Notes under the pieces: generated by a model
Databases searched by the model: none
Told to the model about the DNA's origin: nothing
The model's input: the letters and a program-made list of their open reading frames with translations, nothing else
Shown here: in pieces, positions 37,482-46,271 of the stretch
How positions within the stretch are numbered: the first letter of the stretch is position 1
How the letters are laid out: the number at the start of each line of letters is the position of its first letter
Source of the DNA: an uncultured Coriobacteriaceae bacterium
Lineage (GTDB): Bacteria > Actinomycetota > Coriobacteriia > Coriobacteriales > Atopobiaceae
DNA: 64,000 nt
Reading direction: 5' to 3'
Assembly (NCBI GenBank): GCA_902793195.1
Contig: CADBCS010000016.1
Span: 1 to 64,000, forward strand
Position numbers and translations under genes: made by a program

Positions 37482-38261
37482 CTATGCCAGCCCAAAGAAC
37501 GTGTGGTAGAGCTCGAGCTCCTTTGGTGAGTCACAGCTCGACGCAAAGCGCACGTTGCCTGGGCCTTCCCTGCGCGCAAGCAGCCCCTCCTGGTCCAGAC
37601 GCCGCCTCAGCTGTCGGGCCGTGCCGGCGGCACTGTCGAAGAAGGACACGTCACCCAACACCGCACGAATCTGCTCGCGCACGAACGGGTAATGGGTGCA
37701 TCCCAGCACGACCGCGTCCACCGACCCTGCATACGAACCCACCAGGCGCTGCAACAGCCCAATCATGTCGGGGTCATCGAGGTTGCCCCGCTCGATGCGC
37801 GCCGCAAGCCCGTCACATGGAACGGTAACGATCTGCGACTCGCCACCCCATTCGTGCAACAACGTTTGGAACTTGTCCAGACGCACCGTGAGCGGCGTCG
37901 CCATCACGAGGATGCGCCCATGGGGATACGCCAGCACCGCAGGCTTGAGCGCCGGCTCGACACCCACGATGGGCATGTGGGAGTACTTGGCGCGCAACTG
38001 ACGAGCGGCCGCCGACGTTGCCGTGTTACAGGCGATCACCACCGCCTTGCATCCATCACGCACGAGACGATCCACGATGTCGCATGAGAGCGCAAGCACC
38101 TCCTTGGGATCCTTCTCTCCATAGGGATTGTGGGCGCTATCCCCAAAGAAGACAAAGTCCTCGTGCGGTAGCTCACGTACAAGCTCCTGCAGCACGCTGA
38201 TGCCACCCACACCGGAATCGAACACGCCAACGGCACCCTCAACAACTGCTTGCCTCAACAC
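37482..38261 (-). CDS. murI: Glutamate racemase
   Basis: A 259-aa enzyme that makes D-glutamate for peptidoglycan. The signature is FDSGVGGISVLQELVRELP at the N-terminus, FFGDSAHNPYG, the first catalytic Cys in VVIACNTATSAAARQL and the second in VVLGCTHYPFV. ATG starts are not obvious: the chosen GTG at 38261 lies 3 nt from a GGGGGTG site; TTG 38258 and ATG 38285 are alternatives. Length fits the family (about 260-280). It is divergent from the FKBP isomerase gene. Confidence 0.93.
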   Translation of the reverse strand: MLRQAVVEGAVGVFDSGVGGISVLQELVRELPHEDFVFFGDSAHNPYGEKDPKEVLALSCDIVDRLVRDGCKAVVIACNTATSAAARQLRAKYSHMPIVGVEPALKPAVLAYPHGRILVMATPLTVRLDKFQTLLHEWGGESQIVTVPCDGLAARIERGNLDDPDMIGLLQRLVGSYAGSVDAVVLGCTHYPFVREQIRAVLGDVSFFDSAAGTARQLRRRLDQEGLLARREGPGNVRFASSCDSPKELELYHTFFGLA

Positions 38262-38384
38262 ATCACCCCCATATCCGCATACCATGCTACCCCAAATCGT
38301 TGGACCTTGGGACCTCCCCGTCCCCAATACCCACAAGATGGGGTACACTGGCCCACACTGCTTCAGCAACAGAAAGGAGTCCCC

Positions 38385-38810
38385 ATGAGCAACGAGGGCA
38401 AGCAAGTCAAGGTTCACTATGTGGGTACGCTCGATGACGGAACGAAGTTCGACTCCTCGCGCGACCGAGGCGAGCCGCTGGCCTTTACGTGCATGGCAGG
38501 TCAGATGATTCCCGGGTTCGACGCAGCCGTGCGCGACATGCAGGTGGGTGACACCGTTACCGTTCGCCTGGAGCCCGAGGACGCATATGGGCCGCGCCGC
38601 ATGGAGATGATCCAGACCATACCCCTCGCCCAGCTCCCCGGCGCCGAGCGACTTGCAATAGGACAGCGCGTGATGCTTCAGTCGGTAACCGGGCAGCCCA
38701 TCCAAGCGACCGTGACCGACAAGGACGAGCAAACCGTCACTTTCGACATGAACCACGAGATGGCTGGCAAGGCGCTCACCTTCCAAATCGAGCTACTCGA
38801 AGCCAACTAG
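38385..38810 (+). CDS. FKBP-type peptidyl-prolyl isomerase (SlyD-like)
   Basis: A 141-aa cytoplasmic PPIase/chaperone. It has the FKBP start VKVHYVGTLDDGTKFDSS, the GQMIPGFDAAVRDMQVGDTVTVRLEPEDAYGPR stretch, and the insert-in-flap (about residues 70-120) of SlyD. NHEMAGKALTFQIEL closes the FKBP fold. The His-rich metal tail of E. coli SlyD is missing. ATG after AGAAAGGAG; TACACT is a likely -10 at 38345. Confidence 0.92.
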   Translation: MSNEGKQVKVHYVGTLDDGTKFDSSRDRGEPLAFTCMAGQMIPGFDAAVRDMQVGDTVTVRLEPEDAYGPRRMEMIQTIPLAQLPGAERLAIGQRVMLQSVTGQPIQATVTDKDEQTVTFDMNHEMAGKALTFQIELLEAN

Positions 38811-39003
38811 CACAGCGTCCAAGATGAGGCTGGGAGCCATGGGCATCACACGCAAGCCTCGACTACGCATGCATCCCAGACGTCCAAATACCCGATTTGA
38901 CCGCTGCGCGAGAAATGTTGCGCAACTAACGACACCTCTCGCTCCCCTATACTGTCCATGATAGGATTAAGGGGAGCTTTATTTATGGCGAAGAGGTGAC
39001 ATC

Positions 39004-39810
39004 ATGTTCTGCGAAAACTGTGGCGCGCAAGTCAACGGGTCGCAACGGTTCTGTCCCAAATGCGGCTCGCCCATTGCAGGGACCAACGGATCCGTCCCCA
39101 CCAACTCCATGGGCACCCCGGGATACGTAAGCCCCGTTCCGGCATCGCAGCGTCAGAATAACTCATCGAGCATCGCCATCCCGGCCCTTGCCGTCATCTG
39201 CACGGCACTCGTGATGGTCGTAATTGTCTTTAGCCTCATCGCAAACGGAACGGTGAACGTCGGCGGCAGCAAGCCTCCACAGGCATCGTCGCAAACCGTC
39301 GCAACCGGAACGGTAACGAAAGACGATACCGACACGGCAAAGAAGGAAGAGGAGGCCAAGAAGGAAGAGGAGGCCGAGGAGAAGTCGAGTCAGCAGGAGT
39401 CCGCCCCCGTGGTGAACAACAACATCACCATAAACACGGAACCCGCCCCAACAGTGAGCATACGAGAATCGACGCCGGCGCCGGCGCCGGCGCCCGAGCC
39501 AGAACCCACCTACTCGTACTCTGACTACGTTCTTCCCGACAGCGCGTCGCACTACTATTCCACCTCTGAGCTCTCCAGCCTCTCCGACTGGGACCTCTAC
39601 ATAGCCCGCAACGAAATCTACGCGAGGCACGGTCGTGGCTTCGTGCGCGACGATCTGCGCGAATACTTCTCGCATTGCAGCTGGTACTCGGAGCGCTACG
39701 ACCCCGATTACTTTGATGACAACATCGCGCCCAACATGAGTGACTGCGAGTGGCACAACATCCAGACGATTCTCGACTACGAGCACTATCGCGGTTCGCC
39801 CTACCCCTGA
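39004..39810 (+). CDS. Membrane protein with zinc ribbon and extracellular YARHG domain
   Basis: A 268-aa protein. A cytoplasmic zinc ribbon opens it (MFCENCGAQVNGSQRFCPKCGSPI). One transmembrane segment follows (about residues 58-80: IPALAVICTALVMVVIVFSLIA). A KKEEEAKKEEEAEEK charged linker and a PAPAPAPEPEP spacer lead to a YARHG domain at about residues 175-262 (ARNEIYARHGRGF, CSWYSERYDPDYFDDN). The YARHG domain is an extracellular module of unknown function, probably peptidoglycan- or envelope-related. Stands alone. Confidence 0.88.
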   Translation: MFCENCGAQVNGSQRFCPKCGSPIAGTNGSVPTNSMGTPGYVSPVPASQRQNNSSSIAIPALAVICTALVMVVIVFSLIANGTVNVGGSKPPQASSQTVATGTVTKDDTDTAKKEEEAKKEEEAEEKSSQQESAPVVNNNITINTEPAPTVSIRESTPAPAPAPEPEPTYSYSDYVLPDSASHYYSTSELSSLSDWDLYIARNEIYARHGRGFVRDDLREYFSHCSWYSERYDPDYFDDNIAPNMSDCEWHNIQTILDYEHYRGSPYP

Positions 39811-39919
39811 TGCCCGCACTCAACAAAAGTAAAGCTGACGCATGGCCACGGAGACTGCAAGAAGCCCCCGTGGTCACGTTTGTACGTGAGGCCACAGCTC
39901 ATGTTCCGGTCCAAACGGT

Positions 39920-40180
39920 TCACTCTCCGCCGTGTTTTGGCAGCTCGGCAACAACGCCCTCGAACAGCTCCGACAACGTCACGCCCAAACCGAACGAGAT
40001 GCATATGAGGTTGTCTATCGAGACGTTGCGAGCTCCCGACTCAACACCCGCAAGATAGGACCGATTGACTCCACTATCCTCGGCCAGCGCGTTCTGGCTC
40101 TTTCCGCATTGCTTGCGCAGCGTTCGTATGCGTATGCCAAGCATCCTGCGAACGGCCGCATTGTCCTCTATGGTCATCAT
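39920..40180 (-). CDS. XRE-family transcriptional regulator
   Basis: An 86-aa DNA-binding protein made almost wholly of one helix-turn-helix domain: RIRTLRKQCGKSQNALAEDSGVNRSYLAGVESGARNVSIDNLICISFGLGVTLSELF. No effector domain. Two ATGs in tandem start it. It faces away from metY across a ~200-bp AT-rich region. It could regulate metY or itself; no operator palindrome is clear. Confidence 0.88.
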   Translation of the reverse strand: MMTIEDNAAVRRMLGIRIRTLRKQCGKSQNALAEDSGVNRSYLAGVESGARNVSIDNLICISFGLGVTLSELFEGVVAELPKHGGE

Positions 40181-40384
40181 GAGGACAGATTAGAAATACG
40201 TTCTTTATTGGTTGTAGGCTATGAGTAACATATGCATATGTCTTAAATATTTTTATAATTATAGGCTCTTCTCCCGAATTTCGAATGCGGGATAATAATC
40301 CGTTGCATCGCTACCGCTTTTGCGTTGCTTGGCGTACCATTACGTGCTATGCATCTGCAGGGACGATGAAACGAGGTATTGAAG
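40181..40384. other. AT-rich intergenic region between the XRE gene and metY
   Basis: 204 bp holding the divergent promoters. 40225-40290 is strikingly AT-rich (TTAAATATTTTTATAATTAT). A loose TTGCTT-N17-TATGCA lies at 40325-40353 upstream of metY. I looked for SAM-riboswitch-like stems and saw none. Confidence 0.5.
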
Positions 40385-41677
40385 ATGGCACGTAACCAGG
40401 AGGCGAGCATCGACACCCGATGCGTTCAGGCGGGCTATACTCCCGGCAACGGAGAACCGCGCCAGATCCCCATCGTGCAAAGCACTACGTTCAAGTACGC
40501 CACCGGTCCGGCCATGGGGGCACTATTCGACCTGGAGGAGGCTGGCTACTTCTACACGCGCCTGCAAAACCCCACCAACGACATGGTTGCGGCAAAGATC
40601 TGCGCACTCGAGGGAGGTTCGGCCGGCATGCTCACCAGCTCTGGGCAGGCAGCCAACTTCTTCTCGGTGTTCAACATCTGCGAATGCGGTGGCCACGTGG
40701 TCGCGAGCTCGGCCATCTATGGCGGAACCTTCAACCTGCTGGCCCACTCCATGGCCAAGATGGGAATAGAGACCACGTTCGTGGCACCCGACTGCAGCGA
40801 CGAGGAGCTCGAGGCGGCCTTTAGGCCAAACACCAAGTGCGTGTTGGGCGAGACCATTGCCAATCCGGCACTCGCCGTGCTCGACATCGAGCGCTTCGCG
40901 CAGGCGGCACACGCCCACGGCGTGCCCCTGATCGTGGACAACACCTTCCCCACCCCCGTAAACTGCCGGCCGATCGAGTGGGGCGCCGATATCGTGACGC
41001 ACTCCACCACCAAGTACATGGACGGGCATGGCTGCGCCGTGGGCGGCGCCATCGTCGACTCCGGTAACTTCGACTGGATGGCCCATGCCGACAAGTTCCC
41101 TGGCCTCACGACTCCCGACGAGAGCTACCACGGCATCGTCTACGCCGAGAAGTTCGGCAACGGGGGCGCGTTCATCACCAAGGCCACCTCGCAGCTCATG
41201 CGTGACTTTGGCTCCATCCAAGGTCCGCAGAACGCCTTCTATCTCAACATGGGCCTCGAGAGCCTGCACGTGCGCATGCCACGACATTGCGAGAACGGCC
41301 AAGCCATGGCAGAGTTTTTGTCCACCCATCCCAAGGTCGAGTCGGTGTCGTATCCCAACCTAGCCGGCGACCCCTACTACGAGCTCGCACAGAAGTACCT
41401 GCCCAACGGCGGTTGCGGCGTGGTGAGCTTCTGCGTCGCGGGCGGGCGCGCCGCTGCAGAGCGCCTTATGGCGGCACTCAAGATCGCGGCCATCGAGACG
41501 CACGTGGCAGACGCACGCACGTGTTGCCTGCATCCTGCCAGCACCACGCATCGCCAGATGACCGACGAGGAGCTGCTCGCGGCAGGCGTTGCACCCAACA
41601 TGATTCGCCTGAGCTGTGGCCTGGAGAGTGCCGACGACCTGATTGCCGACGTGGAGCAGGCCTTGGAGCAGGCATAG
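40385..41677 (+). CDS. metY: O-acetylhomoserine aminocarboxypropyltransferase (sulfhydrylase)
   Basis: A 430-aa PLP enzyme of the Cys/Met-metabolism family that makes homocysteine from O-acetylhomoserine and sulfide. Motifs: YFYTRLQNPTNDMV, SGMLTSSGQAA-type cofactor loop, NTFPTPVNCRPIEWGADIVTHSTTKYMDGHG with the Schiff-base Lys in STTKY, and LHPASTTHRQMTDEEL near the end. Length (about 430) favours MetY over MetB/MetC (about 380-400). ATG at 40385 after ACGAGG; a TTG six bases upstream is a lesser option. Single gene followed by a strong hairpin. Confidence 0.93.
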   Translation: MARNQEASIDTRCVQAGYTPGNGEPRQIPIVQSTTFKYATGPAMGALFDLEEAGYFYTRLQNPTNDMVAAKICALEGGSAGMLTSSGQAANFFSVFNICECGGHVVASSAIYGGTFNLLAHSMAKMGIETTFVAPDCSDEELEAAFRPNTKCVLGETIANPALAVLDIERFAQAAHAHGVPLIVDNTFPTPVNCRPIEWGADIVTHSTTKYMDGHGCAVGGAIVDSGNFDWMAHADKFPGLTTPDESYHGIVYAEKFGNGGAFITKATSQLMRDFGSIQGPQNAFYLNMGLESLHVRMPRHCENGQAMAEFLSTHPKVESVSYPNLAGDPYYELAQKYLPNGGCGVVSFCVAGGRAAAERLMAALKIAAIETHVADARTCCLHPASTTHRQMTDEELLAAGVAPNMIRLSCGLESADDLIADVEQALEQA

Positions 41678-41700
41678 CCGAACGTCGCACAAGAAGAACG

Positions 41701-41732
41701 ATGCCCCCGACGAGACCTCTCGTCGGGGGCAT
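41701..41732. terminator. Bidirectional terminator between metY and a small membrane gene
   Basis: ATGCCCCCGACGAG pairs perfectly with CTCGTCGGGGGCAT (14 bp, ACCT loop). On the minus strand it is followed by CGTTCTTCTTG, a partial T-tract. It separates convergent genes. Confidence 0.8.
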
Positions 41733-41771
41733 GCGTGCATCTGGGCAAAAGCTGCCTGTAAAGGGCCTACC

Positions 41772-42089
41772 CTATGCGTTGACCCAAGGAAGGAAGCTCA
41801 GGTAGTGAGGCCAAGCGCCCGTGCGAATGGCATCGATCGTCTGGGCAAGAAGACCGGTGGCAAACAGGACGCCAATGATCACCAATATCACGATCAACAT
41901 GCAGAAATACGAACGGGCATAGTTGCGACGATGGATGTTGGCATCCGAGAAGCTAAATACGATGAGGAAGATGAGTCCGATAATGGGAATCGAAAAGAGA
42001 ATGGAAAGGCCAAAGTACGCCCAGGCACCAAGGGGCTTTAGCTCAGGGGGAAGGTTGAACTCATCGAATTCGCTAAAGTGGTTTGCCAT
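41772..42089 (-). CDS. Small two-segment membrane protein, uncharacterised
   Basis: A 105-aa protein. An acidic N-terminus with PPELKPLGAWAYFG precedes two hydrophobic segments (about residues 24-45 and 58-80) joined by SDANIHRRNYARS. The shape resembles the DUF4870-like small membrane proteins. The ATG at 42089 has a perfect AAAGGAGCC site; an upstream in-frame ATG at 42110 lacks one. Function unknown. Confidence 0.75.
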   Translation of the reverse strand: MANHFSEFDEFNLPPELKPLGAWAYFGLSILFSIPIIGLIFLIVFSFSDANIHRRNYARSYFCMLIVILVIIGVLFATGLLAQTIDAIRTGAWPHYLSFLPWVNA

Positions 42090-42187
42090 GGTGGCTCCTT
42101 TCGAGGACATTGTGGTGCGAATGCGTTGCGAATAAGGCTAGTGTAGCATGAGTTTAAGCTATCGGGTACAACAACTCTTCACATATC

Positions 42188-43639
42188 CTACCAGTGGACC
42201 ACAACCGTCTCGCCAACCGAGATTGTCGAGTACAGAGTTGCGGCTGCGTCGTAGGGAAGGTTCACGCAACCATGGCTCCCGGAGTAACTGTATATGCTGC
42301 CACCAAAGGAGTCGCGCCACGTCGCGTCGTGCAGGCCATAGCCACCCGAGAAGGGCATCCAGTAGTTGACGTGGCTGTTGTAGTCGGGCAGACCGTCGTT
42401 GTTGTAGTCCATACCAACCAGGTCGCGGTCCGTCTCCTTGGCATAGACATGATACGTGCCCGTGGGGGTTCCATGTCCCTCGCCCGTGTCGCCCGAAACC
42501 ACGTAGGACTCCCAGATCACGTTGCCGCTCGCATCGTAGAGGCGCGCATACTGGTTGGCGAGGTCGACGTCTATGTAGCGACCCAGGCTGGAGTTCCAAC
42601 TGCCGGAGGGACTGTCCTGCTCCTTCTCGGGTTCCTTCTTGGTCGCCGTCACCTCCACCTCGACCGCCTCCGACGAGCCATCCTCGAGGTTTTGCAGCAG
42701 TGCCGCCGCCGTGGCGTTCGCGTCGAGCGCGTAGTCGTAGTCGTCATCGGACCTACGTGCGCCATCCGCCAGGTTCTCCTGCGCCCATTCCACGATTGCG
42801 TCCTCGTCTACCTCGACCTCCAAGTCGTCGTTGAGCTCGACCCACTGCGCAATCTGGTCCCTGGAGACGCGCGTCTGCTCGTCCTCCCCAACCACAACGG
42901 GGATGGAGAGATCCAGGACTTGGTTCGCGCTGTCAACCGCTTCCTTGAGCTCAGCGTCGTCCGACTTGCGCGACGGTTGCACGAGCACCTTGTCGTCCTC
43001 TACCGTGGTCGCGTCCCGCTGCGCGGCGACGCTCGCCCGAACGGCCGAGAGGACCGCATCCTTGTTGAGCTTCGTTCCGCTCTTCGCACCCACGACGACG
43101 AACGAGACGCTGTCGTCGTCGTAGGCCACCTTCGCGTCCTCGGGGTCGGTCGCCTTCTTGTTGTAGTCGTCGACCGCATCGCCCACGGCCTTGTCGAGCG
43201 CCTTCTCGTCGAAGGTGATGCCCGTCTCGATGGACACGTCGCGCGGACTCAGCAGGCTTAACGCCCATTGGGCGGAGTCGTTCTGCTGCATAGCCTCGTG
43301 GGCGCAGGCCTCACCGTCGTTCGTAAAGCCGATGTCGGAGGCCTGAACGCTAAATGTGAGCCCACCCACCGTGACCTCGTTCTGGTACGACTCGGTATCC
43401 TGGTTGATGAGCTCTGCCGCCTCCTGCTCGGTGAGCCACGAGACGTTCTTTCCATTTACGGTAGTGCCCGGAACAAAGTGCGTGGAAAAATACGATGCGC
43501 CCGCCGCATACGCAAACCCATAGGCCGCAAGAGCAACCGCGCCGGCGGCGACGCCCTTGGCAACCTTGTGTTTGGTGGGAGTTGGCGCAATGTGGATGGA
43601 TGCCTTGGCATCACCCTGCTTCGCTTCGTGCTTTGCCAC
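42188..43639 (-). CDS. L,D-transpeptidase with VanW-like/PG-binding domain (first copy)
   Basis: A 483-aa membrane-anchored cell-wall enzyme that should form 3-3 cross-links or attach proteins to peptidoglycan. One N-terminal transmembrane helix (about residues 29-49) precedes a region with two VanW-type peptidoglycan-binding modules (PGTTVNGKNVSWLTEQEAAELI). The C-terminal YkuD domain (about residues 345-483) shows GRYIDVDLANQYARLYD, GTPTGTYHVYAKE, GYGLHDATW and the catalytic YSGSHGCVNLPY. GTG start; no ATG nearby. A larger paralogue lies at 49490-51961. Confidence 0.9.
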   Translation of the reverse strand: MAKHEAKQGDAKASIHIAPTPTKHKVAKGVAAGAVALAAYGFAYAAGASYFSTHFVPGTTVNGKNVSWLTEQEAAELINQDTESYQNEVTVGGLTFSVQASDIGFTNDGEACAHEAMQQNDSAQWALSLLSPRDVSIETGITFDEKALDKAVGDAVDDYNKKATDPEDAKVAYDDDSVSFVVVGAKSGTKLNKDAVLSAVRASVAAQRDATTVEDDKVLVQPSRKSDDAELKEAVDSANQVLDLSIPVVVGEDEQTRVSRDQIAQWVELNDDLEVEVDEDAIVEWAQENLADGARRSDDDYDYALDANATAAALLQNLEDGSSEAVEVEVTATKKEPEKEQDSPSGSWNSSLGRYIDVDLANQYARLYDASGNVIWESYVVSGDTGEGHGTPTGTYHVYAKETDRDLVGMDYNNDGLPDYNSHVNYWMPFSGGYGLHDATWRDSFGGSIYSYSGSHGCVNLPYDAAATLYSTISVGETVVVHW

Positions 43640-43765
43640 GAGGTGCCTCGATTCCTGCTACAACTGTTGGTGTTTTTGGGAACACGATTGTAGCGCGAAT
43701 CGCATGCGATGCCATAGCGCAATCGCCCATGCGACACACCATTGTCACGAACGGTTTTTGGGGTT

Positions 43766-43790
43766 CCACGTTGGGAACACTCCCCACAGC
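43766..43790. repeat. CACGTTGGGGA/ACTCCCCACAG repeat, third copy
   Basis: CCACGTTGGGAACACTCCCC, continuing ACAGC, matches the units at 15948 and 15980. It lies 6 bp past the stop of the 43797-44498 gene and upstream of the first L,D-transpeptidase. Confidence 0.7.
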
Positions 43791-43796
43791 ATCACC

Positions 43797-44498
43797 TTAA
43801 CGGCAGGAGACGAGCTCGTCGGCCCCAACGCCCTCAAACACGTCTCCATCGTTAAAGACGATGTCGTAGAGCGGCAACTCCGGGGTCCCACCGATGCCAC
43901 ACACCGAGGCCTCGTAGTCGGCGTCATCCTCGTGACCTGGCACCAAAAACCTCACCTGGGCGCCCAGCCCAAAGGATGCCGGGATTCCCAGGTCGTCCAG
44001 CGGTCGCAGATCCGACTCTCCCACCACCACCGACGCACCATACACGTCCAGGTCGTAGCGCACGCCATCCCTGCGCGCCCGTATACCCACGATCGAGGCC
44101 AGACGCCACGTGTCCGCATCTCTCCACCCTACCTGGGCGCCCAGCGAGAAGGATGCGGCAGAGGAATCGGGCTCCTCCGTCGTCGCATGTTTGAGCAGCT
44201 CCCCAAGCATCATCGCATGCCTCTTTTGGAGATAGCGAAGGCGACCCACCTCATCAGACGAAACCGAGAGGTTTTCCAGGGAGACGGTGCGGGACAGATG
44301 CGCCTCCAGCACGCGCCTTACGTCGGTCATCGATGCCGGGGTCAGCTCGTCGGACAGCACGCCCTTTACCACGCACGCTTCCAGCTCGACGTCGTAGAGC
44401 ACGCCCAGGGGCGTGACGAACGTGCCCGCGATTCCGCCAAGCTCCTCCGCACCATCCCTCGTGAGCAGGACCGCCTGCCCCAGCGCATAGGACTCCAC
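43797..44498 (-). CDS. Uncharacterised 233-aa protein with two SLGAQV-type repeats
   Basis: A soluble protein I do not recognise. It has three similar beta-rich stretches: SYALGQAVLLTRDGAEELGGIAGTF, ASFSLGAQVGWRDADTW and ASFGLGAQVRFLVPGHEDD. Each is followed by a YDxxVxxxxxVVxxSDLRPL-like strand (for example GVLYDVELEACVV, VRYDLDVYGASVV, LPLYDIVFNDGDVF). An internal helical stretch carries RYLQKRHAMMLGELLKHA. The GTG start lies one base after the stop of the tautomerase gene, so the two are co-translated. The triple repeat looks like small SH3-like barrels. Function unknown. Confidence 0.7.
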   Translation of the reverse strand: MESYALGQAVLLTRDGAEELGGIAGTFVTPLGVLYDVELEACVVKGVLSDELTPASMTDVRRVLEAHLSRTVSLENLSVSSDEVGRLRYLQKRHAMMLGELLKHATTEEPDSSAASFSLGAQVGWRDADTWRLASIVGIRARRDGVRYDLDVYGASVVVGESDLRPLDDLGIPASFGLGAQVRFLVPGHEDDADYEASVCGIGGTPELPLYDIVFNDGDVFEGVGADELVSCR

Positions 44499-44499
44499 G

Positions 44500-44847
44500 T
44501 TAGAACGTCGATCCGTTCCAGCCCCAGCGGGTGCGCATCATGGGGTGGTACGTCACATAGACGCTGTCGCCGGGGATTCCCAACCTCTCGCTCAACAGGT
44601 CACACAGGCGGGCGGTGAACTCGCCGCATGCCTCGTCGGGAGTCTCTCCTATGAGGCTCACGGACACGAACGCACCCTTGTCGAGCTTGTTGCCTCCCAG
44701 CCAAAGAGAGTACTCGTCGTCGATGCCGACCATAAGCCAGCTCTCGCCCTTGCCAAAGACCGAAACGGCGGAGCCCAGGCCGCTCTTTATGGCCTCGCGC
44801 TCCCTCTCGCTCACAGGAACGGTGATCTTTGCGTCAACGAAGGGCAT
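44500..44847 (-). CDS. MIF/tautomerase-family protein
   Basis: A 115-aa protein of the macrophage-migration-inhibitory-factor/phenylpyruvate tautomerase fold. The catalytic Pro follows the initiator Met (MPFVDAKITVPVSE). Other MIF features are SWLMVGIDDEYSLWLGG, FVSVSLIGETPDEACGEFTARLCDLLSERLGIPGDSVYVTYH at about residues 60-103, and a WGWNGSTF end. The expected enzyme activity is keto-enol tautomerisation; the physiological substrate is unknown. First of a two-gene unit with the repeat protein. Confidence 0.85.
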   Translation of the reverse strand: MPFVDAKITVPVSEREREAIKSGLGSAVSVFGKGESWLMVGIDDEYSLWLGGNKLDKGAFVSVSLIGETPDEACGEFTARLCDLLSERLGIPGDSVYVTYHPMMRTRWGWNGSTF

Positions 44848-44999
44848 GATGCTTCCTTTCTCGAACGGCTGTACCGTGTTGTGGGATGTTTCTTTTTCGA
44901 TTTTTTTGGGACTTCTTGAATATAGCAGGAACTTATCCTAAATTTATCGAGAAACTTTAACTATTTCCAAAATGAACCATAAACGACGGAGCACATGCC
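44848..44999. other. AT-rich divergent promoter region
   Basis: 152 bp between the MIF-like gene (minus) and the ATPase gene (plus), with T-runs at 44893-44912 and AT-rich sequence to 44965. It stands out from the GC-rich surroundings. No gene supported. Confidence 0.5.
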
Positions 45000-46208
45000 A
45001 TGATTGAGCGGCCCTACTACGTGCAGAGGCTCGAGCGCTATCGGGACACGGGACTGGCAAAGGTCCTCACCGGAATGCGCCGCACGGGCAAATCGGCAAT
45101 ACTTCGGGCCTACATGGAACGGCTCGTACGCTCCGGCGTGGACGAGGATGCCATTGTTACGCTCAACCTCGAGATAGCCGAGCATGCGTCGCTATGCGAT
45201 GCCGGCCATCTGCTTGCATACCTGCGACAAAGGAAGGACCCCGCACGAACGACCTACGTGTGCGTTGACGAGGCGCAGGAGGTACGCGACATTGGAAGCG
45301 TCGTGTATGCGCTGTTGGAAGACGGCGGCTTTGACATATACCTCACGGGATCGCACACCCGCCTCATCACCCAGGGGCTGTCCTCGATCCTTGCGGGACG
45401 CTACGTGGAGATTGCGGTATTCCCCTACTCCTTTGACGAGTACGTGAACGCCATGGGCCACAACGGGCAGAAGGCCGATGTGAGGAGGCTCTTTGGTCGC
45501 TACCTGCAAAACGGCGGTCTGCCCAGCGGCACCACACTGCAACTCGACGAGTACGCGCTCCACGAGTACCTGGACGGCGTCTATCACACCGTTTTGCGCC
45601 GCGACGTGAGCGCGTCGTTGGGCAAGGAGGACCCGGTCCTGCTCGATGCGATCATACGCCTGCTCATCAACAGCATCGGCCAACCAGTATCGGCAAACGG
45701 CATCTCACGCGCGCTCTCGTCTACGGGAAGAACCTGCTCAGACGACACCGTCGCGCGCTACCTCGACGCACTGGACGAGGCGCACGTCTTCTACCGTGTC
45801 CGCCGCTTCGACCTCAAGTCGCACGCGATCCTCAAGACGCAAGAGCGCTTCTATCTGGCCGACCTCGGCTTTAGGAACCTCGCCCTGGGCACGCAGGGGG
45901 CTTTGTTGCAGGGGCTTTTGGAGAACGTGGTGTACCTCGAGCTGCGGCGCCGACACACCGAGGTCTATGTGGGCAAACACTATGCTCGCCACATATGCTT
46001 CGTGACGCACGATGCCCAGGGCACCGCCTACTATCAGGTCGCCACGAGCGTGCTGGACGAGTCGGCGCTCAATGACGCGCTGGCACCCTTGCGCGCGGAG
46101 CGCGACAACTACCCCAAGACGCTGCTCACCCTCGACGAGGTGGGCATTGCATCGCACGAGGGCATAGCACAGCACAACGTGATCGACTGGCTGGTGGAGT
46201 CGCGGTAG
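45000..46208 (+). CDS. AAA ATPase with DUF4143
   Basis: A 402-aa protein of the AAA_14/DUF4143 class. Walker A is GMRRTGKSAIL (about residues 25-35). Walker B is TYVCVDEAQEV. Sensor-type LTGSHTRLI and the DUF4143 segment (FYRVRRFDLKSHAILKTQERFYLADLGFRNL, then ENVVYLELRRRHTEVYVG) follow. Such proteins are common accessory ATPases, often with a nuclease-like C-terminus, and have been linked to mobile or defence islands; the role is unproven. Stands alone, flanked by an AT-rich promoter and a 13-bp terminator hairpin. Confidence 0.9.
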   Translation: MIERPYYVQRLERYRDTGLAKVLTGMRRTGKSAILRAYMERLVRSGVDEDAIVTLNLEIAEHASLCDAGHLLAYLRQRKDPARTTYVCVDEAQEVRDIGSVVYALLEDGGFDIYLTGSHTRLITQGLSSILAGRYVEIAVFPYSFDEYVNAMGHNGQKADVRRLFGRYLQNGGLPSGTTLQLDEYALHEYLDGVYHTVLRRDVSASLGKEDPVLLDAIIRLLINSIGQPVSANGISRALSSTGRTCSDDTVARYLDALDEAHVFYRVRRFDLKSHAILKTQERFYLADLGFRNLALGTQGALLQGLLENVVYLELRRRHTEVYVGKHYARHICFVTHDAQGTAYYQVATSVLDESALNDALAPLRAERDNYPKTLLTLDEVGIASHEGIAQHNVIDWLVESR

Positions 46209-46217
46209 GACCACGTC

Positions 46218-46248
46218 GGAGGTCCCAAACAAGGCGTTTGGGACCTCC
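46218..46248. terminator. Perfect hairpin between the ATPase gene and the DUF2828-like remnant
   Basis: GGAGGTCCCAAAC and GTTTGGGACCTCC form a perfect 13-bp stem with an AAGGC loop, 10 bp past the ATPase stop. It lies between convergent reading frames. Confidence 0.7.
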
Positions 46249-46271
46249 CCGATTGGGCAACGCTTGGCATG

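Noticed and set aside
40181..40384. SAM riboswitch upstream of metY
   Set aside because: I searched for the multi-stem layout and found no paired arms; the region is AT-rich promoter sequence.
45000..46208. The DUF4143 ATPase as part of a defence island
   Set aside because: No restriction, toxin or nuclease gene lies beside it; the neighbours are ordinary metabolic genes. The idea remains possible but unsupported here.
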